DNA of 64,000 nucleotides from Sphingobacteriales bacterium TSM_CSM (GTDB lineage Bacteria > Bacteroidota > Bacteroidia > Chitinophagales > UBA2359): contig MTCR01000093.1 in the NCBI GenBank assembly GCA_002212725.1, positions 1 through 64,000 on the forward strand, in the 5' to 3' direction. Below the pieces are notes generated by a model that was given only the letters and a program-made list of their open reading frames with translations, was not told where the DNA came from and searched no databases. Positions 18,589 to 29,900 of this stretch are shown here, one piece after another. Positions within the stretch are counted from its first letter, which is position 1, and each line of letters begins with the position of its first letter. The position numbers and the translations under genes are program-made.

Positions 18589-18626
18589 AAAAACCCTGTT
18601 TCAAACCATCTGAAACAGGGTTTTTT
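18589..18626 (+). terminator. Rho-independent terminator after the cyclophilin gene
   Basis: AAAAACCCTGTTTCA pairs with TGAAACAGGGTTTTT over a 7-base loop and ends in a T-run; the A-run on the other side makes it potentially bidirectional. Confidence 0.92.
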
Positions 18627-18727
18627 CATGGTATTGTCATAATACGGCAAAGTTTTCGGATTTATAACATATCGGCATTGTTTGTGTGGTAATTAGCTAT
18701 TCAGTATCATAAAACTATTGCAACAAC

Positions 18728-19798
18728 ATGAAAAAAGTAACCACCCTCGCCATTTTATTAATTGCCTGCCTATTGCCTTACTATGTTGACGCCCAACCGG
18801 TATTGAGCAATAATTACAACCCAAGTCCGCAGCCGGGTACCATCATTAACATAACAAGGGTAAACACCGGCGCTATTACCCAAGGCGCATCGGGAGCCAA
18901 TATTACCTGGAACTTTGAGTCTCTGTCAATGGTAAATGCCAAAACAGGTACATTTGTAGTGCCTAATGCCACACCTTTCGGGGCTTCGTTTCCTAATTCA
19001 ACCATAGCCATAGCCTACAACCCGGGTATAGAATACGGTTCTTACACTGCAAATTATGAGTTTTTCAATGTATCGGATGCCGCATTTCTTAAAAACGGAT
19101 TTGTAAACAATGCCGCAACACCTATTGCGGTTAATTACGCAGACCCGAAAGTGCTGCTGCCCTACCCGTTTACCTACGGCAATGCTCATATTGACGATTT
19201 TTCGGCAACCTATACCAGTGGAACGGTAAATGTAACAGAAAACGGCAGCTTTACCGTAAACGCCGATGCCTACGGCACCTTGGTTTTACCCTACGGAACC
19301 ATTCATAATGTTGTGCGGCTGCATTTCATAGAAAACTATACCCAAACCATTCCGGGGTTTGACCCCTTTGAATACACCGTGGAAACGTATGCCTGGTACC
19401 ATCCGAAACTGGCATATCCGTTTTTCAGCATTTCCTCGGAAGAGGTAAACGGTTCGCCCCAACCCAGCATTATTGCCCGTTATATTGAACTGGCTGGTTT
19501 TGACGACTCTGTTGAACCCGTGGGCATAAGCGAGGTTCACAACCCGGCATCGGTAAAGGTGTGCCCCAACCCAATGCAACAAAGTGCAGCAGTTACCCTT
19601 GACATGGCACAAGCCGGCAATGCAGAGGTATCGGTTTACAATGCAGCCGGACAACTTGTATCAAATGTGTTTACCGGCTACCTGCAGCCGGGCAGGCACA
19701 TATTAAATTTCGCCGCCGCAGACCTGCCATCGGGTTTGTATTTGCTTGAACTAACCACCAACCAAAGCAAACAATCCGTAAAATTAATCATACAGTAA
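18728..19798 (+). CDS. T9SS type A sorting domain-containing secreted protein
   Basis: A 356-residue protein with a signal peptide (residues 1-22, ending VDAQ), a β-rich body of unknown function (about 25-260) and a C-terminal type A T9SS sorting domain (about 275-356). The sorting domain is recognised by VCPNPMQQSAAVTL, SVYNAAGQLV, LPSGLYLLEL and SVKLIIQ. This predicts outer-membrane translocation and either release or surface attachment. The body matches no enzyme that I recognise. A terminator follows immediately. Confidence 0.9.
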   Translation: MKKVTTLAILLIACLLPYYVDAQPVLSNNYNPSPQPGTIINITRVNTGAITQGASGANITWNFESLSMVNAKTGTFVVPNATPFGASFPNSTIAIAYNPGIEYGSYTANYEFFNVSDAAFLKNGFVNNAATPIAVNYADPKVLLPYPFTYGNAHIDDFSATYTSGTVNVTENGSFTVNADAYGTLVLPYGTIHNVVRLHFIENYTQTIPGFDPFEYTVETYAWYHPKLAYPFFSISSEEVNGSPQPSIIARYIELAGFDDSVEPVGISEVHNPASVKVCPNPMQQSAAVTLDMAQAGNAEVSVYNAAGQLVSNVFTGYLQPGRHILNFAAADLPSGLYLLELTTNQSKQSVKLIIQ

Positions 19799-19818
19799 CA
19801 ATACCAATAATATAGTAC

Positions 19819-19859
19819 AAAAAAAGCGGCTTTACCGTTGGGGTAAAGCCGCTTTTTTT
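19819..19859. terminator. Bidirectional terminator between convergent genes
   Basis: AGCGGCTTTACC pairs with GGTAAAGCCGCT over a 5-base loop. An A-run on the left and T-run on the right allow it to stop transcription from the T9SS gene (plus) and from the glycosyltransferase operon (minus, ends 19900). Confidence 0.92.
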
Positions 19860-19899
19860 ATGAATGCCTAAAACGAGGCAATTCACTAAACAAACTGTG

Positions 19900-21144
19900 C
19901 TACTTTTTCAGATGAACCTGTTCAATACCCACAGGTGCCGTATGTTGTGTATGCAAAAAACTTTTACCGGCCTGTTTTAGGTGCAATAAAGCCAGCATTT
20001 GGTTGAAAATAAACAACGGCAACCCCCATAGCGCCTGCCATATTTGCCGGGGCGCATTACTTAACCGCAACACCCAAAAAATATTAACAATAAAAAGCGC
20101 AATACCCAATGCCATAACCATAAACCACCTGCTGCCCAAGAAACCAAAATTAACCAATGCCAGCAACACCGAACCAAACAACAATATAAACAGTGGCGGT
20201 ATAAGCGCAAAAACACCGGCAATAAACAAATTAAGACTACCGCCCCAAATACCCCGGGCCGTAAGTCTTGCAGCTTGTGGCAGGTTTTGAAAATAGGCAT
20301 ACAACCACCTTGTGCGCTGCCGTTTTACCTGTGCAGCCGCTTTTACCTTTTCATCATACACTATTGCTTCTTTTGCAAAGGCAATAACCTGCCGCCTGTT
20401 GAGCAGAAAATTTTGCAGCAGTTTATCTTCGGCCACAATAACCCGGCCGCTTTCTAAAAGTTGCATTATTTGGGGGCTGTACAAAAATTCTTTCAATAAA
20501 CCGGTTTGTACCGCCATACCCGAGCCTGCAATGGTAGCCGATGAACCAAGCAGATAGGGCACGTAGCGCTCAATATAGTTTTTATAAATTTCGCCGGTTG
20601 CATCGGCACAGGCATAAATGGTGTCTAAGTTTTTAGCTGTGCGTTTTCCTTGTACAACATGATAGCCCTGCTGCAGATATTGATTCAGTTCCATTAAAAA
20701 GCCCGGAGCAGCCAGATTATCGGCATCAAACACAACCGTATGGGAATGCGGCCGGATATAATTTTCTACAGCATACTGTATGGATTTAACTTTTGCATGA
20801 AACGGCACAAAGGGCATAAGCACAGTTACCCGACCATCGGGAAAAATGCGGTTATCAAGTTCTGCAATATCGCAGTCATCGGCAATCAGGTAAATATGAT
20901 AGTTGCTGTAGTTTTGCATGAGCAATGCATCTACTGCAGGCAGGGCAACGGTTAAATTGCGGTAGGCGGTAATAATACAGCCAAAATCGGCTGTTTCCCC
21001 AACCTGCTGCGGCATATTGCCCAATTGCACGTTATTTCTCTTTCCCCAAAAAAACGAAACAGCAGTTGCAACCAACGGAAACAAAAGAAACCAAAGAGCA
21101 AGCAGGCTTGCCAATTTTAATAATAAAAAGAGTATTGCTTCCAT
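19900..21144 (-). CDS. Membrane-bound family 2 glycosyltransferase
   Basis: A 414-residue processive-type GT2 protein. An N-terminal span (about 5-32) anchors it. The GT-A domain (about 52-290) has the nucleotide-binding FGCIITAYRN strand, the DxD-type FDADN (Asp140, Asp142), the acceptor-side AED (239-240) and RQRTRW (275-280), which corresponds to the Q/RxxRW motif of polysaccharide synthases. Three or four C-terminal spans follow (about 300-385). This predicts synthesis of an exported polysaccharide at the inner membrane. It lies 5 bases after the second GT2 gene and is the last gene of the minus-strand cluster. The specific sugar cannot be read from sequence. Confidence 0.9.
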   Translation of the reverse strand: MEAILFLLLKLASLLALWFLLFPLVATAVSFFWGKRNNVQLGNMPQQVGETADFGCIITAYRNLTVALPAVDALLMQNYSNYHIYLIADDCDIAELDNRIFPDGRVTVLMPFVPFHAKVKSIQYAVENYIRPHSHTVVFDADNLAAPGFLMELNQYLQQGYHVVQGKRTAKNLDTIYACADATGEIYKNYIERYVPYLLGSSATIAGSGMAVQTGLLKEFLYSPQIMQLLESGRVIVAEDKLLQNFLLNRRQVIAFAKEAIVYDEKVKAAAQVKRQRTRWLYAYFQNLPQAARLTARGIWGGSLNLFIAGVFALIPPLFILLFGSVLLALVNFGFLGSRWFMVMALGIALFIVNIFWVLRLSNAPRQIWQALWGLPLFIFNQMLALLHLKQAGKSFLHTQHTAPVGIEQVHLKK

Positions 21145-21149
21145 GAACT

Positions 21150-22079
21150 TCAGGCGGGGTTAATATTGTAGAATGTATTCTTTTTTGAACTCAAATGCCA
21201 AAGTACGCCCTGCAAAAAAGACTGCAAATGTGCATACTGCCTTTTTACAATATAGACAACAATATTTTTGGGTAAGGTTACAAAGGTAAAAAACAGCAGA
21301 AAAACGGCAAGTTGCCATTTACCGGCATTCCGGCGCATAAACAAAATGCGGTTGCGGGTAAGGAAATATGTTTTCAGCGGGTTGGTCTTCCCTACCGACA
21401 TTGATTCTTTGTGATATACCGCAGCTTTAGGTTCTACCCAAATACTGAAACCCATTCGCCGTATTTGCTCGCACCAGTCTAACTCCTCATAGTATAAAAA
21501 ATAATCTTCGGGCATTAGGCCTGCTTTCTCAATTGCTGCCCTGCTAATAAGCATAGCAGCCCCGTGTGCATAGGGCGTTTGCGCTACATTTGTGTATTGC
21601 CCTTGGTCAGGTTCATATTCGCCTATTGTGGTGTTGCGGGCAGTATAGGGGTTTACCTGCGTGTAACCTACGTATTGTATGAGCGGAATTCCGTTTTTGC
21701 TTGCTGCCGAAAGATGGTAGCAGATTTTGGGACAAACTACGCCCGCATTCCGATGACGCTCAAATACAGGCAATAAGTTATCCAACACATCGGGGTTAAG
21801 CTCTACATCGTTATTCACCAAAAAAAGATATTCGCCCCGCGCCGCCCGAATGCCCAGGTTGTTGCCGCCTGCAAAACCCAAATTGGTATTGCTGCAAATG
21901 AGTTGTACTTCGGGATAATTTTGTTTGATAATATCGGGAGGATTTATCCTTGAACCGTTATCCACCACAATAACCTCATAATTGGAGTATTGCAATTTTT
22001 TCACCGATGCCAGTAATTCGCAGGTGAGGGCAGGCTGATTGTAGTTAACGGTAATGACAGATACGAGCGGTTGTTTCAT
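21150..22079 (-). CDS. Family 2 glycosyltransferase (rhamnosyltransferase-like)
   Basis: A 309-residue GT2 enzyme of the Wbbl/rhamnosyltransferase subfamily. Characteristic blocks are VSVITVNYNQP at the start, VIVVDNGS, NTNLGFAGGNNLGIRAARGEYLFLVNNDVELNP (DxD region NNDVE), and FFLYYEELDWCEQIRRMGFSIW. The membrane-proximal C-terminus has one hydrophobic stretch (LAVFLLFFTFVTLPKNIVVYIV). It should add a sugar to a lipid-linked oligosaccharide at the cytoplasmic face. Only 5 bases separate it from the next gene, showing an operon. Confidence 0.92.
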   Translation of the reverse strand: MKQPLVSVITVNYNQPALTCELLASVKKLQYSNYEVIVVDNGSRINPPDIIKQNYPEVQLICSNTNLGFAGGNNLGIRAARGEYLFLVNNDVELNPDVLDNLLPVFERHRNAGVVCPKICYHLSAASKNGIPLIQYVGYTQVNPYTARNTTIGEYEPDQGQYTNVAQTPYAHGAAMLISRAAIEKAGLMPEDYFLYYEELDWCEQIRRMGFSIWVEPKAAVYHKESMSVGKTNPLKTYFLTRNRILFMRRNAGKWQLAVFLLFFTFVTLPKNIVVYIVKRQYAHLQSFLQGVLWHLSSKKNTFYNINPA

Positions 22080-22109
22080 GTGGTTTGCTGTTTGTAAAAT
22101 AAAACATAC

Positions 22110-23291
22110 TTATACTTCTTCCTTTTGCAGCATGGCAGGAAATGTTTTTAAAATAATAAGCAAATCTAACTTGAAACTGCAGTTTTGCGCATAATCATTA
22201 TCGAGCTGTATGCGTTCTTCGGCCGACATGTTGGCTTTTCCGCGTTTGGTTACCTGCCAAAGCCCCGTAATGCCGGCAGGCGCCAAAAACCTTTTAGCCC
22301 AAATATCGCGGGTTAACTGTTGCGCCTCGTACAAAGGCAGCGGACGGTTTCCTACAACAGACATATCGCCTTTTAACACATTGATTAATTGCGGCAGTTC
22401 GTCTAAACTGGTTTTGCGAATAAACCAGCCTACACGGGTTACCCGTGGGTCGTTGCTTATTTTTACAAAAGACGTGTTATTGCCCGGCGCCTGTTGCTCT
22501 TCATTAGTCGGGGCATACTGGTTCAGGTGAGACAAACTGTTAAGTTCTTTGTCTGCTGCCTGTGTCATAGACCTGAATTTGTAAAAATTGAAAATCCGGT
22601 ACCCCGCTCCTGCCCTTTTTGATTTGTACAATACCGGGCCTTTCGATTCGAGTTTTATGGCCAAAGCAATAAGCAACATCAGCGGCCCAAAAACAATAAG
22701 TGCAATGAAAGAAAAAATAATATCAAATATTCTCTTTGCCATTGGCATCTTTACATATCCGGCAAATTCTTCGTCGTCGGATGCCGGTTTAGCACTTGCT
22801 TTATGCAGGCTTAAAAACTCAATTCTGTTCCCAATCTGTTCCCAATCTGCGGGCAAGGCATAAAAGTCATCTACCAAGCCCGTTTTTTGAAGCATGGACA
22901 CAATTTTTGCAAAATCATTGCCGGTAAAAGAATGCCTTGAAACAACTATAAAGGGAATACTTTTTAAGTAGTGATGTTTTTGCATGCGAACTGCAAATTC
23001 AAATCCTGTTGTTTCAAAACAGTTTAAATCGCAAATAAATGCAAATGGTAATTCTACTTTGCGGCTTGCCACCAATTTGGCAACTATTGTATCTGAATTT
23101 TCGGTTACAGTTGTAAAACAATATGGGGAAGAATTTTCTACTAACTGGCTTAAGGACTCTTTCAAAGTTGCATCATTGCTTATCACCAACATTTTTTTGC
23201 AATGAGGTACAACAGCATTTTCTGCCACCGGTGAAAATGTTTCGGTAATTTTTGGAGCGCTCCTGAAATAAAGCATGTTGTTCTGTTCCAT
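22110..23291 (-). CDS. Polyprenyl-phosphate sugar-1-phosphate transferase with N-terminal degenerate receiver domain
   Basis: The predicted 393-residue protein has two parts. The C-terminal bacterial sugar transferase domain (about 184-389) is unmistakable: AKRIFDIIFS, a membrane span, KSKRAGAGYRIFNFYKFRSM, GWFIRKTSLDELPQLINVLKGDMSVVGNRP and APAGITGLWQV. It loads the first sugar phosphate on the lipid carrier. The N-terminal part (about 32-165) folds like a CheY receiver: strand LVISND, a probable phosphoacceptor Asp88 in ICDLNCFETTGFEFA, and FIVVSR. The Lys expected at the end (KP motif) is replaced by Leu (ALPADW), so phosphorylation may be lost. An in-frame ATG at 23339 would add 16 residues. 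Confidence 0.9.
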   Translation of the reverse strand: MEQNNMLYFRSAPKITETFSPVAENAVVPHCKKMLVISNDATLKESLSQLVENSSPYCFTTVTENSDTIVAKLVASRKVELPFAFICDLNCFETTGFEFAVRMQKHHYLKSIPFIVVSRHSFTGNDFAKIVSMLQKTGLVDDFYALPADWEQIGNRIEFLSLHKASAKPASDDEEFAGYVKMPMAKRIFDIIFSFIALIVFGPLMLLIALAIKLESKGPVLYKSKRAGAGYRIFNFYKFRSMTQAADKELNSLSHLNQYAPTNEEQQAPGNNTSFVKISNDPRVTRVGWFIRKTSLDELPQLINVLKGDMSVVGNRPLPLYEAQQLTRDIWAKRFLAPAGITGLWQVTKRGKANMSAEERIQLDNDYAQNCSFKLDLLIILKTFPAMLQKEEV

Positions 23292-23395
23292 TTTACTGCA
23301 TTTAATTTGGTTTCCCCATGTCTTCAGAACCATCTGCAATACAAATATTTATTTGACACAGATTGCCGGAAACAAAGGTAAGCCGGTTAATAAGG

Positions 23396-23776
23396 TTACT
23401 GCTGCTTATCGCCAATATGTTTATTAAGCACATTGAAAAGCAAACTTGGGTCAAACGGCTTAGGCAGAAAATCATTACCGCCCATTTCAAGAAACCGCTT
23501 CATTTCACCGCTTCTTTCTGTACCAGACAATGCAATAACCGGTATGGAAGAGAAAAAACCACTTTGCCTTACATTTTTCAGAAAACTGAAACCGTCAAAG
23601 CCGGGCATATTAATATCGGTAAGAATGGCATCGGGCAAATTCCCGAAATCTAACCACTTCATACCTTCTAAACCATTTTTTTTCGTAGTTACTTCATATT
23701 GCTTGCTTAAAAGGCAACTTAACAACATACGAATGCTGTTGTCGTCTTCTACGACCAGAATTTTTTTCCTTTTCAT
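23396..23776 (-). CDS. Single-domain response regulator (CheY-like)
   Basis: A 126-residue stand-alone receiver domain. All functional residues are present: the acidic pair Asp11/Asp12 in VVEDD, phosphoacceptor Asp54 in ILTDINMPGFDGF, Ser84 in ALSG, and Lys106 in LPKPFDP. There is no output domain, so it acts through protein contacts. It precedes the gene for the receiver-fused sugar transferase by about 100 bases on the same strand, which suggests it regulates polysaccharide synthesis. No histidine kinase gene is in the window. Confidence 0.95.
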   Translation of the reverse strand: MKRKKILVVEDDNSIRMLLSCLLSKQYEVTTKKNGLEGMKWLDFGNLPDAILTDINMPGFDGFSFLKNVRQSGFFSSIPVIALSGTERSGEMKRFLEMGGNDFLPKPFDPSLLFNVLNKHIGDKQQ

Positions 23777-23901
23777 AAGAATTTTGTTGTTTGGGTTGAA
23801 CTGAAATGCTTAATAGCATCAAGGATTTACATTTTAAGGGTTTCAATGACTGTTTAATAAGGGGTGTTGTTTCTTGTTTGGTTTTATAGGTTGTGTCAGT
23901 G

Positions 23902-26900
23902 TCAGTATTTTACAAGTTTTTTGGTGGTACTGCTGCCATTTTCCGATGCTGCTCTTAGCAGGTAAAAGCCCGGGAGCAAACCTTCGGCATGAACAATTTC
24001 CACATGTTGTCCGGGTTGTTTGTTTACCGTTTGTTGCCAAACTGCCTGTCCTTGTACATTGCAGAGGCTAATTTTTACAAGCCCGGTAATTTCGGGGGCA
24101 AGTTGCACAAATATTTCATTTACAAACGGATTTGGATATGCCAGAACAGCCTCATCGGAAAGCGAAATACCACTTTGTACAGCAGGGTTTTCATTACCTG
24201 CCTGTTTGCCCGAACTGCTTCCGTCTGATGCCGGCCCGCCGGCAGTTCCCTGGCTAATTACCTCAATGGCAGCTATTTTGGCAGCATTTACCACCGCACT
24301 GAAATTAATGTTTAACATGCCATCATTTACAAAAATGCCCGAAAACTCTTTGATAATGGCAGTATTGGGTGCACCTGTTTGGGCAATAATATCAAAATTG
24401 GTCAATTCGGCAGGGCCTCCTTCTATATTTACATTAAAAACCCGTTGCCCCGCGGCTGTCCAGTATATTTCTGCAAAATGCAGTTTAACTGTATAATAGC
24501 CTGCAACCGGAACCGGAATGTTGTAAGCCAGGTTGTTGCTCCATCCGTAACGCTCGGTTTGGTACAAGGCATCATTAACCGTACCGGCTATGGCCGACAG
24601 GGTGGCAAATGAACCGTCGCCGGCAAAATAAGCATCGGCGGCAAAAGTATTGCCGTTCGAGTCTGTAAATGAACTGCCGCCACAATTAATGCGTATAGCC
24701 GTGCCGCTGCCTCCGCCGGTGGGTTGGGTTACGGTAAGCGTAAATGTTTGGGTGGCAATATTATTGGCAGCCTGCCCGTCGTTGGCAGTAACCGTAAAAG
24801 TTTGGGTGCCAAACTGGTTGGCAACACTTGTAATGGTAATTAGTCCTGTGCTGCTGTTAATGCTAACATTGGCAAATGCCACCGATGCCGGTGAAATAGT
24901 GTAGGTTACCACTTGCCCGGCTTCTGCAGGAGGTACGGCATTGGGTATTACGGATACCACCTGTGGCGTGGTAAAATTGGCAGGAACGGTTACAGATACC
25001 GGCGACAACACAAAGGTGGGCGGTGTATTGCCGGTAGTGCCGCCCGATGTTTGCCCCAATACTTCAATAGCCGAAATTTTGGCCGCATTCACTATTGCCG
25101 TAAACTGTATGTTCAGTATGCCGTCGGTAACACTGATGTTGTCAAACTGTTTCACAATAGCCGTATTAGGTCCGCCGGACTGCGCAATAATGTCAAAATT
25201 AGTCAATTCGGCAGGTCCGCCTTCAATGTTTACATCAAATTTGCGCTGGTTGGCGGCTGTCCAGAAAATTTCGGCAAAATGCAATTTTACCGAGTATGTG
25301 CCGGCAAGCGGAACCGGTATGTTATAGGCCAAATCATTTGCCCACCCATAGCGCTCGCTTTGATACAGCAAATCATCTGTAGTGTTGGCAATAGGGGCGG
25401 TAGTGAGTGAGGTGCTGCCCCCGGCAAAGGCGGCATCGGCCGAAAAAGTTTGCCCGCCCGATGTGGAAAGCGCCGGCCCGCCACAGTTAATTCTGATAGT
25501 GGTAGTGTTGTTGCCCGATGGCTGGTTTACCGTAAGGGTAAAACTTTGTGTGGCCGTATTGTTGGCAGCTTGCCCATCGTTGGCTATAATGGTAAACGTT
25601 TGGGTACCGTATGCATTGAGCATGGCAGTAATGGTTACCTGCCCTGTAGCATTGTTGATGTTTACAATGGCAAAATTAACCGATGCCGGCGATAAAGTAT
25701 AGGTTACCGTTTGCGAAACTTCTGCCGGAGGTACGGGTGCAGGTGTTACGGTAATAACCTGGGGAGTAGCAAAATTGGCATTAACGGTTACCGATACAGG
25801 GCTAACAGTAAATTGTGGCGGTGTATTAACCGGCGGCGGTGGCGGCGGTGTACCCGAACAGTTTATTGCCCAGCAAACAGCGGCATCAAACAAAGCCCAG
25901 CCGTTGGTATTTAAAGAACCGGCAGAATTGGCGTTCAGGAAAAAACCTACCCGGCGGGCGGGTGCAATAAAGCCTCCGTTCATGGCGGCGCCAGCTTCAT
26001 AGCCAAATATTACCGCTTGCGAAGGCACCCCCGAAACTGTGGCTATTGTTATGGCATTTGCGTTGGGCTGCCCCCACATAAGCCGGTTACCGGTGGTGTA
26101 AACCGGTACTGTTCCGCTTAAACCGGCTGCCATGGGGTGTGCTGCATTGGTAATTGCCACCTGTGTTTGGTTGGTGGTGGTTTGCCCGTAATGTGTGCCC
26201 GACAGTGTAGAGGTCAGGCTCATGTCATCATAAATCCAGGCTTCCCAGCTTAATACCGGAACCGTAACGTTCTTAAACTTGCTTGCCACCACCGATGCAT
26301 CTGCCGATGCTGAAATAACTACCAAACTCTTGCCCGTTGCACTGGAGGCATTGGCTACCGACTGGTTTTGGGCTACCACGGTGTAACCGCTGTTTTCCAG
26401 ACGCATTTTTACGGCCGCATCGCCGGTGTTCAGCGTGGTGCTTTTTGTTACCAGCAAAACAGGTTGTGTAACGGGTGCAATGCCTCCGGCTTCGGCAATT
26501 ACCTCAATGGCAGCAATGGTTGCCGCATTTATTACCGCGGTAAAGTTAATGGTCAGTATTCCATCGGTAACAGCTATGCCGTTAAAAGTTTTCACCGATG
26601 CACTGTTAGCGCCCGCATCGGCATAAATATCATAATCGTTCAATTCCAGGTTGCCACCCTCTATGTTCACATCAAACACGCGTTGCCCCGCCGCGGCAAA
26701 CTGCAACTCGGCAAAGTGCAGTTTTACGGTATAGTACCCCGTCTGCGGAACCGGTATGGCATACGTAAGTCCGTTGGCATATCCGCTTCGCAGGGTTTGG
26801 TAAAGGGCATCGTCTGTTGTATTGGCAATTGGTGTGGTAAGCCAGGTGGTAAAAGTGCTGCTGCTGCTGGTAAAATAAGTATCGGCAATAAAGTTTTTAC

Positions 26901-29900
26901 CATCGGTGGTGGTAAAAGCGTTGCCGCCGGAGTTTATGCGGGTGGCAAAAGTTTCGGTGTTGCCGCTAAGGGGTATGGTAAGTGCAGTAATGGCGCCGGT
27001 ATTGTTAATGGTAAGCGTGGCATTATGTGCCCCTGTTGTGGCAGGCGCAAACACCACCAAAACAGACACCTGCTGTCCGGGTGCTATAACCAAAGGCAAA
27101 GTATTAGGAGCAGACACACTAAAGGCGGCGCTTCCGGAAATGGTTAAACTGCTGATTACCAATGCCTGATTGCCGCTTGCATTGCTAAGTGAAATGGTTT
27201 GTGTTACCGATGCGCCGGTTGCTACATACCCGAAAGCAGCCGATGCAGGACTGGCGCTGAAATTGCCTTTTACCGTAGCCGTGCCGCCGGGCAATACGGC
27301 GCTAAACAGGTTTAAAGATTCGAGGTTGGCGTTATTGGCAGTTTCGGCAGCATTGGCCGAACCGGCAGCCACATAAACAGCATTTCCTGCAGAAATTGCC
27401 TGTGTTCCGTGGCGTCCTTCCAGCATGGGGGTAAGGGTTCGCCAGGTATTGGTGTTAATGTCTAAGGCTTCGGTGCGGGTGTTGGCATTGGCTGCGGTGG
27501 GGCTTTGCCCGCCAATAACCATGATTTCGGTGCCCAAAGTACCGGCAACGGTACCCCAGCGGGGGGTAGGAAGATTGGCCGACGGCGGCAGGGTTGACCA
27601 ACTGCCGCTGGTAAAGTCATACACATCTACCTCGGCAATGGGGGCTATGGCAGTGCCGGGTGCGCCGGTAAGATGACCGCCAATTACATAGAGTTTATTG
27701 TCTTTTACTATGGCGTTAAAATGGGTTCTGGCACGCGGGGCATCGGGCAGCGAAGTCCAGGTGTTGGTAGCCGGGTTGTAGGAGTCAAACCAAGGCACCC
27801 AACCCGATACATGTCCGTTGGTAATGCCGCCTACCACATAAATTTTGCCGTTATACGCCACTGCACCGGCTGCGCCACGGCGCCTGCCCTGCGGCACCTG
27901 CGTGCTGATACCCCAGGTATTGGCAACAGGGTCGTAGTAATACACATCGGCAACGGGTGTTTCATTGGGGTAGTTGCCGGTAAAGGCACAGGGGGCATAA
28001 ACCAGCCCGTTCATTTCAACAGCCTGAAAATGGTGCAATTCTACCGGTGGTGCAGCGCCATTGCTCCATACATTGGTGGAAGGGTTGTATCGGTTAACCG
28101 GTAATGAACTGCCCCTGCCACCCAACAGAATAAACTGGTTGCCCGATTGAACAAAGCCATTGTCGCGACGGGCGGTAAGTTGGCTGGAGCATGCAGGAAA
28201 ACCATTGCAATTTACCGTTTGCCATACTCCGTTTGCCGAAAGCGGGTCGGTTTTTAACTCAATAAGATCCCATGCAGCCGGAAACGGGCTTCCGGGACCG
28301 CTGGAGGTTGCTATAATGCCTATGGCAGCCACCTGCAACCACGAAGCAGGTATGGTAAAAGGCGCTCCCAGGTTTGTTCTTGCGCCGCTGTTAATGGAAT
28401 AGGCAGGCTGTACAGTAAGTGTAACGGGGTTTATGATAAGGTATAAATCAACCCAGTTGGCATTAAGTATAGGTACCCAGTAAATAAACGAACTGGCTAC
28501 CACATCGTTTTGCTCTTTCACTATCTGAATGCCGCCAAAGCCGCCGTTGGCAGCGGTTGCAATTTTAATATAATTGCTTTGGTTGCCGGTTCCTATAAAA
28601 ACACCCATTGACTGATTGTTGGCAGGGTTAAAACCGGCAAACGGCGTTTTAATGCGGGTGTGCAGGCAATATGGCGTGGTAGCTCCCTGTACATTTACCC
28701 CGGTCTGAAATGCGTACTGTTGGGTATTACCAAAACCCAAAGCATCGCCTTCGGGTACATTATCAACGGTTAGCACACCGGCAGCGCCGCCAATGGTCAT
28801 TTGGTCAATATTATACTGGTTCAGGTAATTGGTGGTTCCGTTGGTCATAAGCCCGGTAAAACCGGTATTGTAAATGCCGCCCGGCGTTGAGCCATCGTTA
28901 TCCCATGTTATTGAAAAAGGCATTACGCGGTTAATGCCGTTGGTATTATCAATGGCAAACGCATCGGAAAGGTCGGGAATGCCATCGTTGTCATCATCGG
29001 TATCCACCAAATCAGATACCAGGTCATTGTCATTATCGCGGGGTTTGCTGGCTGCCGAGCAGGGATTGGTTCCGTTGAGTTGTTCATCGGTATTGGAATA
29101 ACCGTCGTTATCGGCATCGCCGGTGGCAGGCAGGTTGTTGGGGTCGCAGGTAACAGGAGTTGAACCGGCATAATCATTGGGTTCAAAAATATAGATGGGT
29201 TCATTGCCAAATACGTTGGCAGTCCACACCGTTCCCGGAAAAGGTCCGGCATCGCCCTGCGCAACCACATCGAGGGGCAAACTTGATAATCCCGAAAAAA
29301 GTTCGGTAGCTCCGCCGGGTACTACTGCCGTGCCGGCTGCATTGAGTTGTATGCGGTACACCTTGTTGTTCCACGATACTGCCAACAGGTTATTTTTAAG
29401 GTTGTTGCCAAAGTTGGAGGCGGTGTATTCGGTTAGGCCGTTGGTGGAGGCGGGTATTGTAAGCAGTGAGCCGTCGGCAGTGCCCGGGTAGAGGTAATTA
29501 CACTCGGCCGGATTTTCCATTCCTGCCGGTATGGGCGATTGCGGATTGGTTATATTAAAGGTATTGTTGCGGTTGGCGCGGGTTAAATTAGGATGCCCGG
29601 CATAAAAACCTTGTTGTGTTACCAAGTGCAGTTGGTCGGGTTGCGAGGTACCGGGTTCTACTACCGAATAAATGCAGGAAGCAGGCGGACCGCCCCAGCC
29701 GCTGTTGGGTCCGTTATCGAAGGTGTACATTTTACCCGATGTGGTAATAACCAAATCGTAAGGGTTCCGGTATCCGGAGGAATAAATTTGCACCGGCCCG
29801 TTGGGCACCAGCATTGCCTGATTTTTACCGTCGTTTCCGCCAAAGGGGTCGTTGGGGTCGGTAAATCCTGCGGTGGTGCCGGTGTTGGAGCGGTCTTCGT

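Noticed and set aside
26368-27147. A 259-codon plus-strand frame inside the giant malectin/Kelch gene
   Set aside because: Antisense to an unambiguous multidomain gene, with the skewed Gly/Tyr/Val composition typical of a shadow frame.
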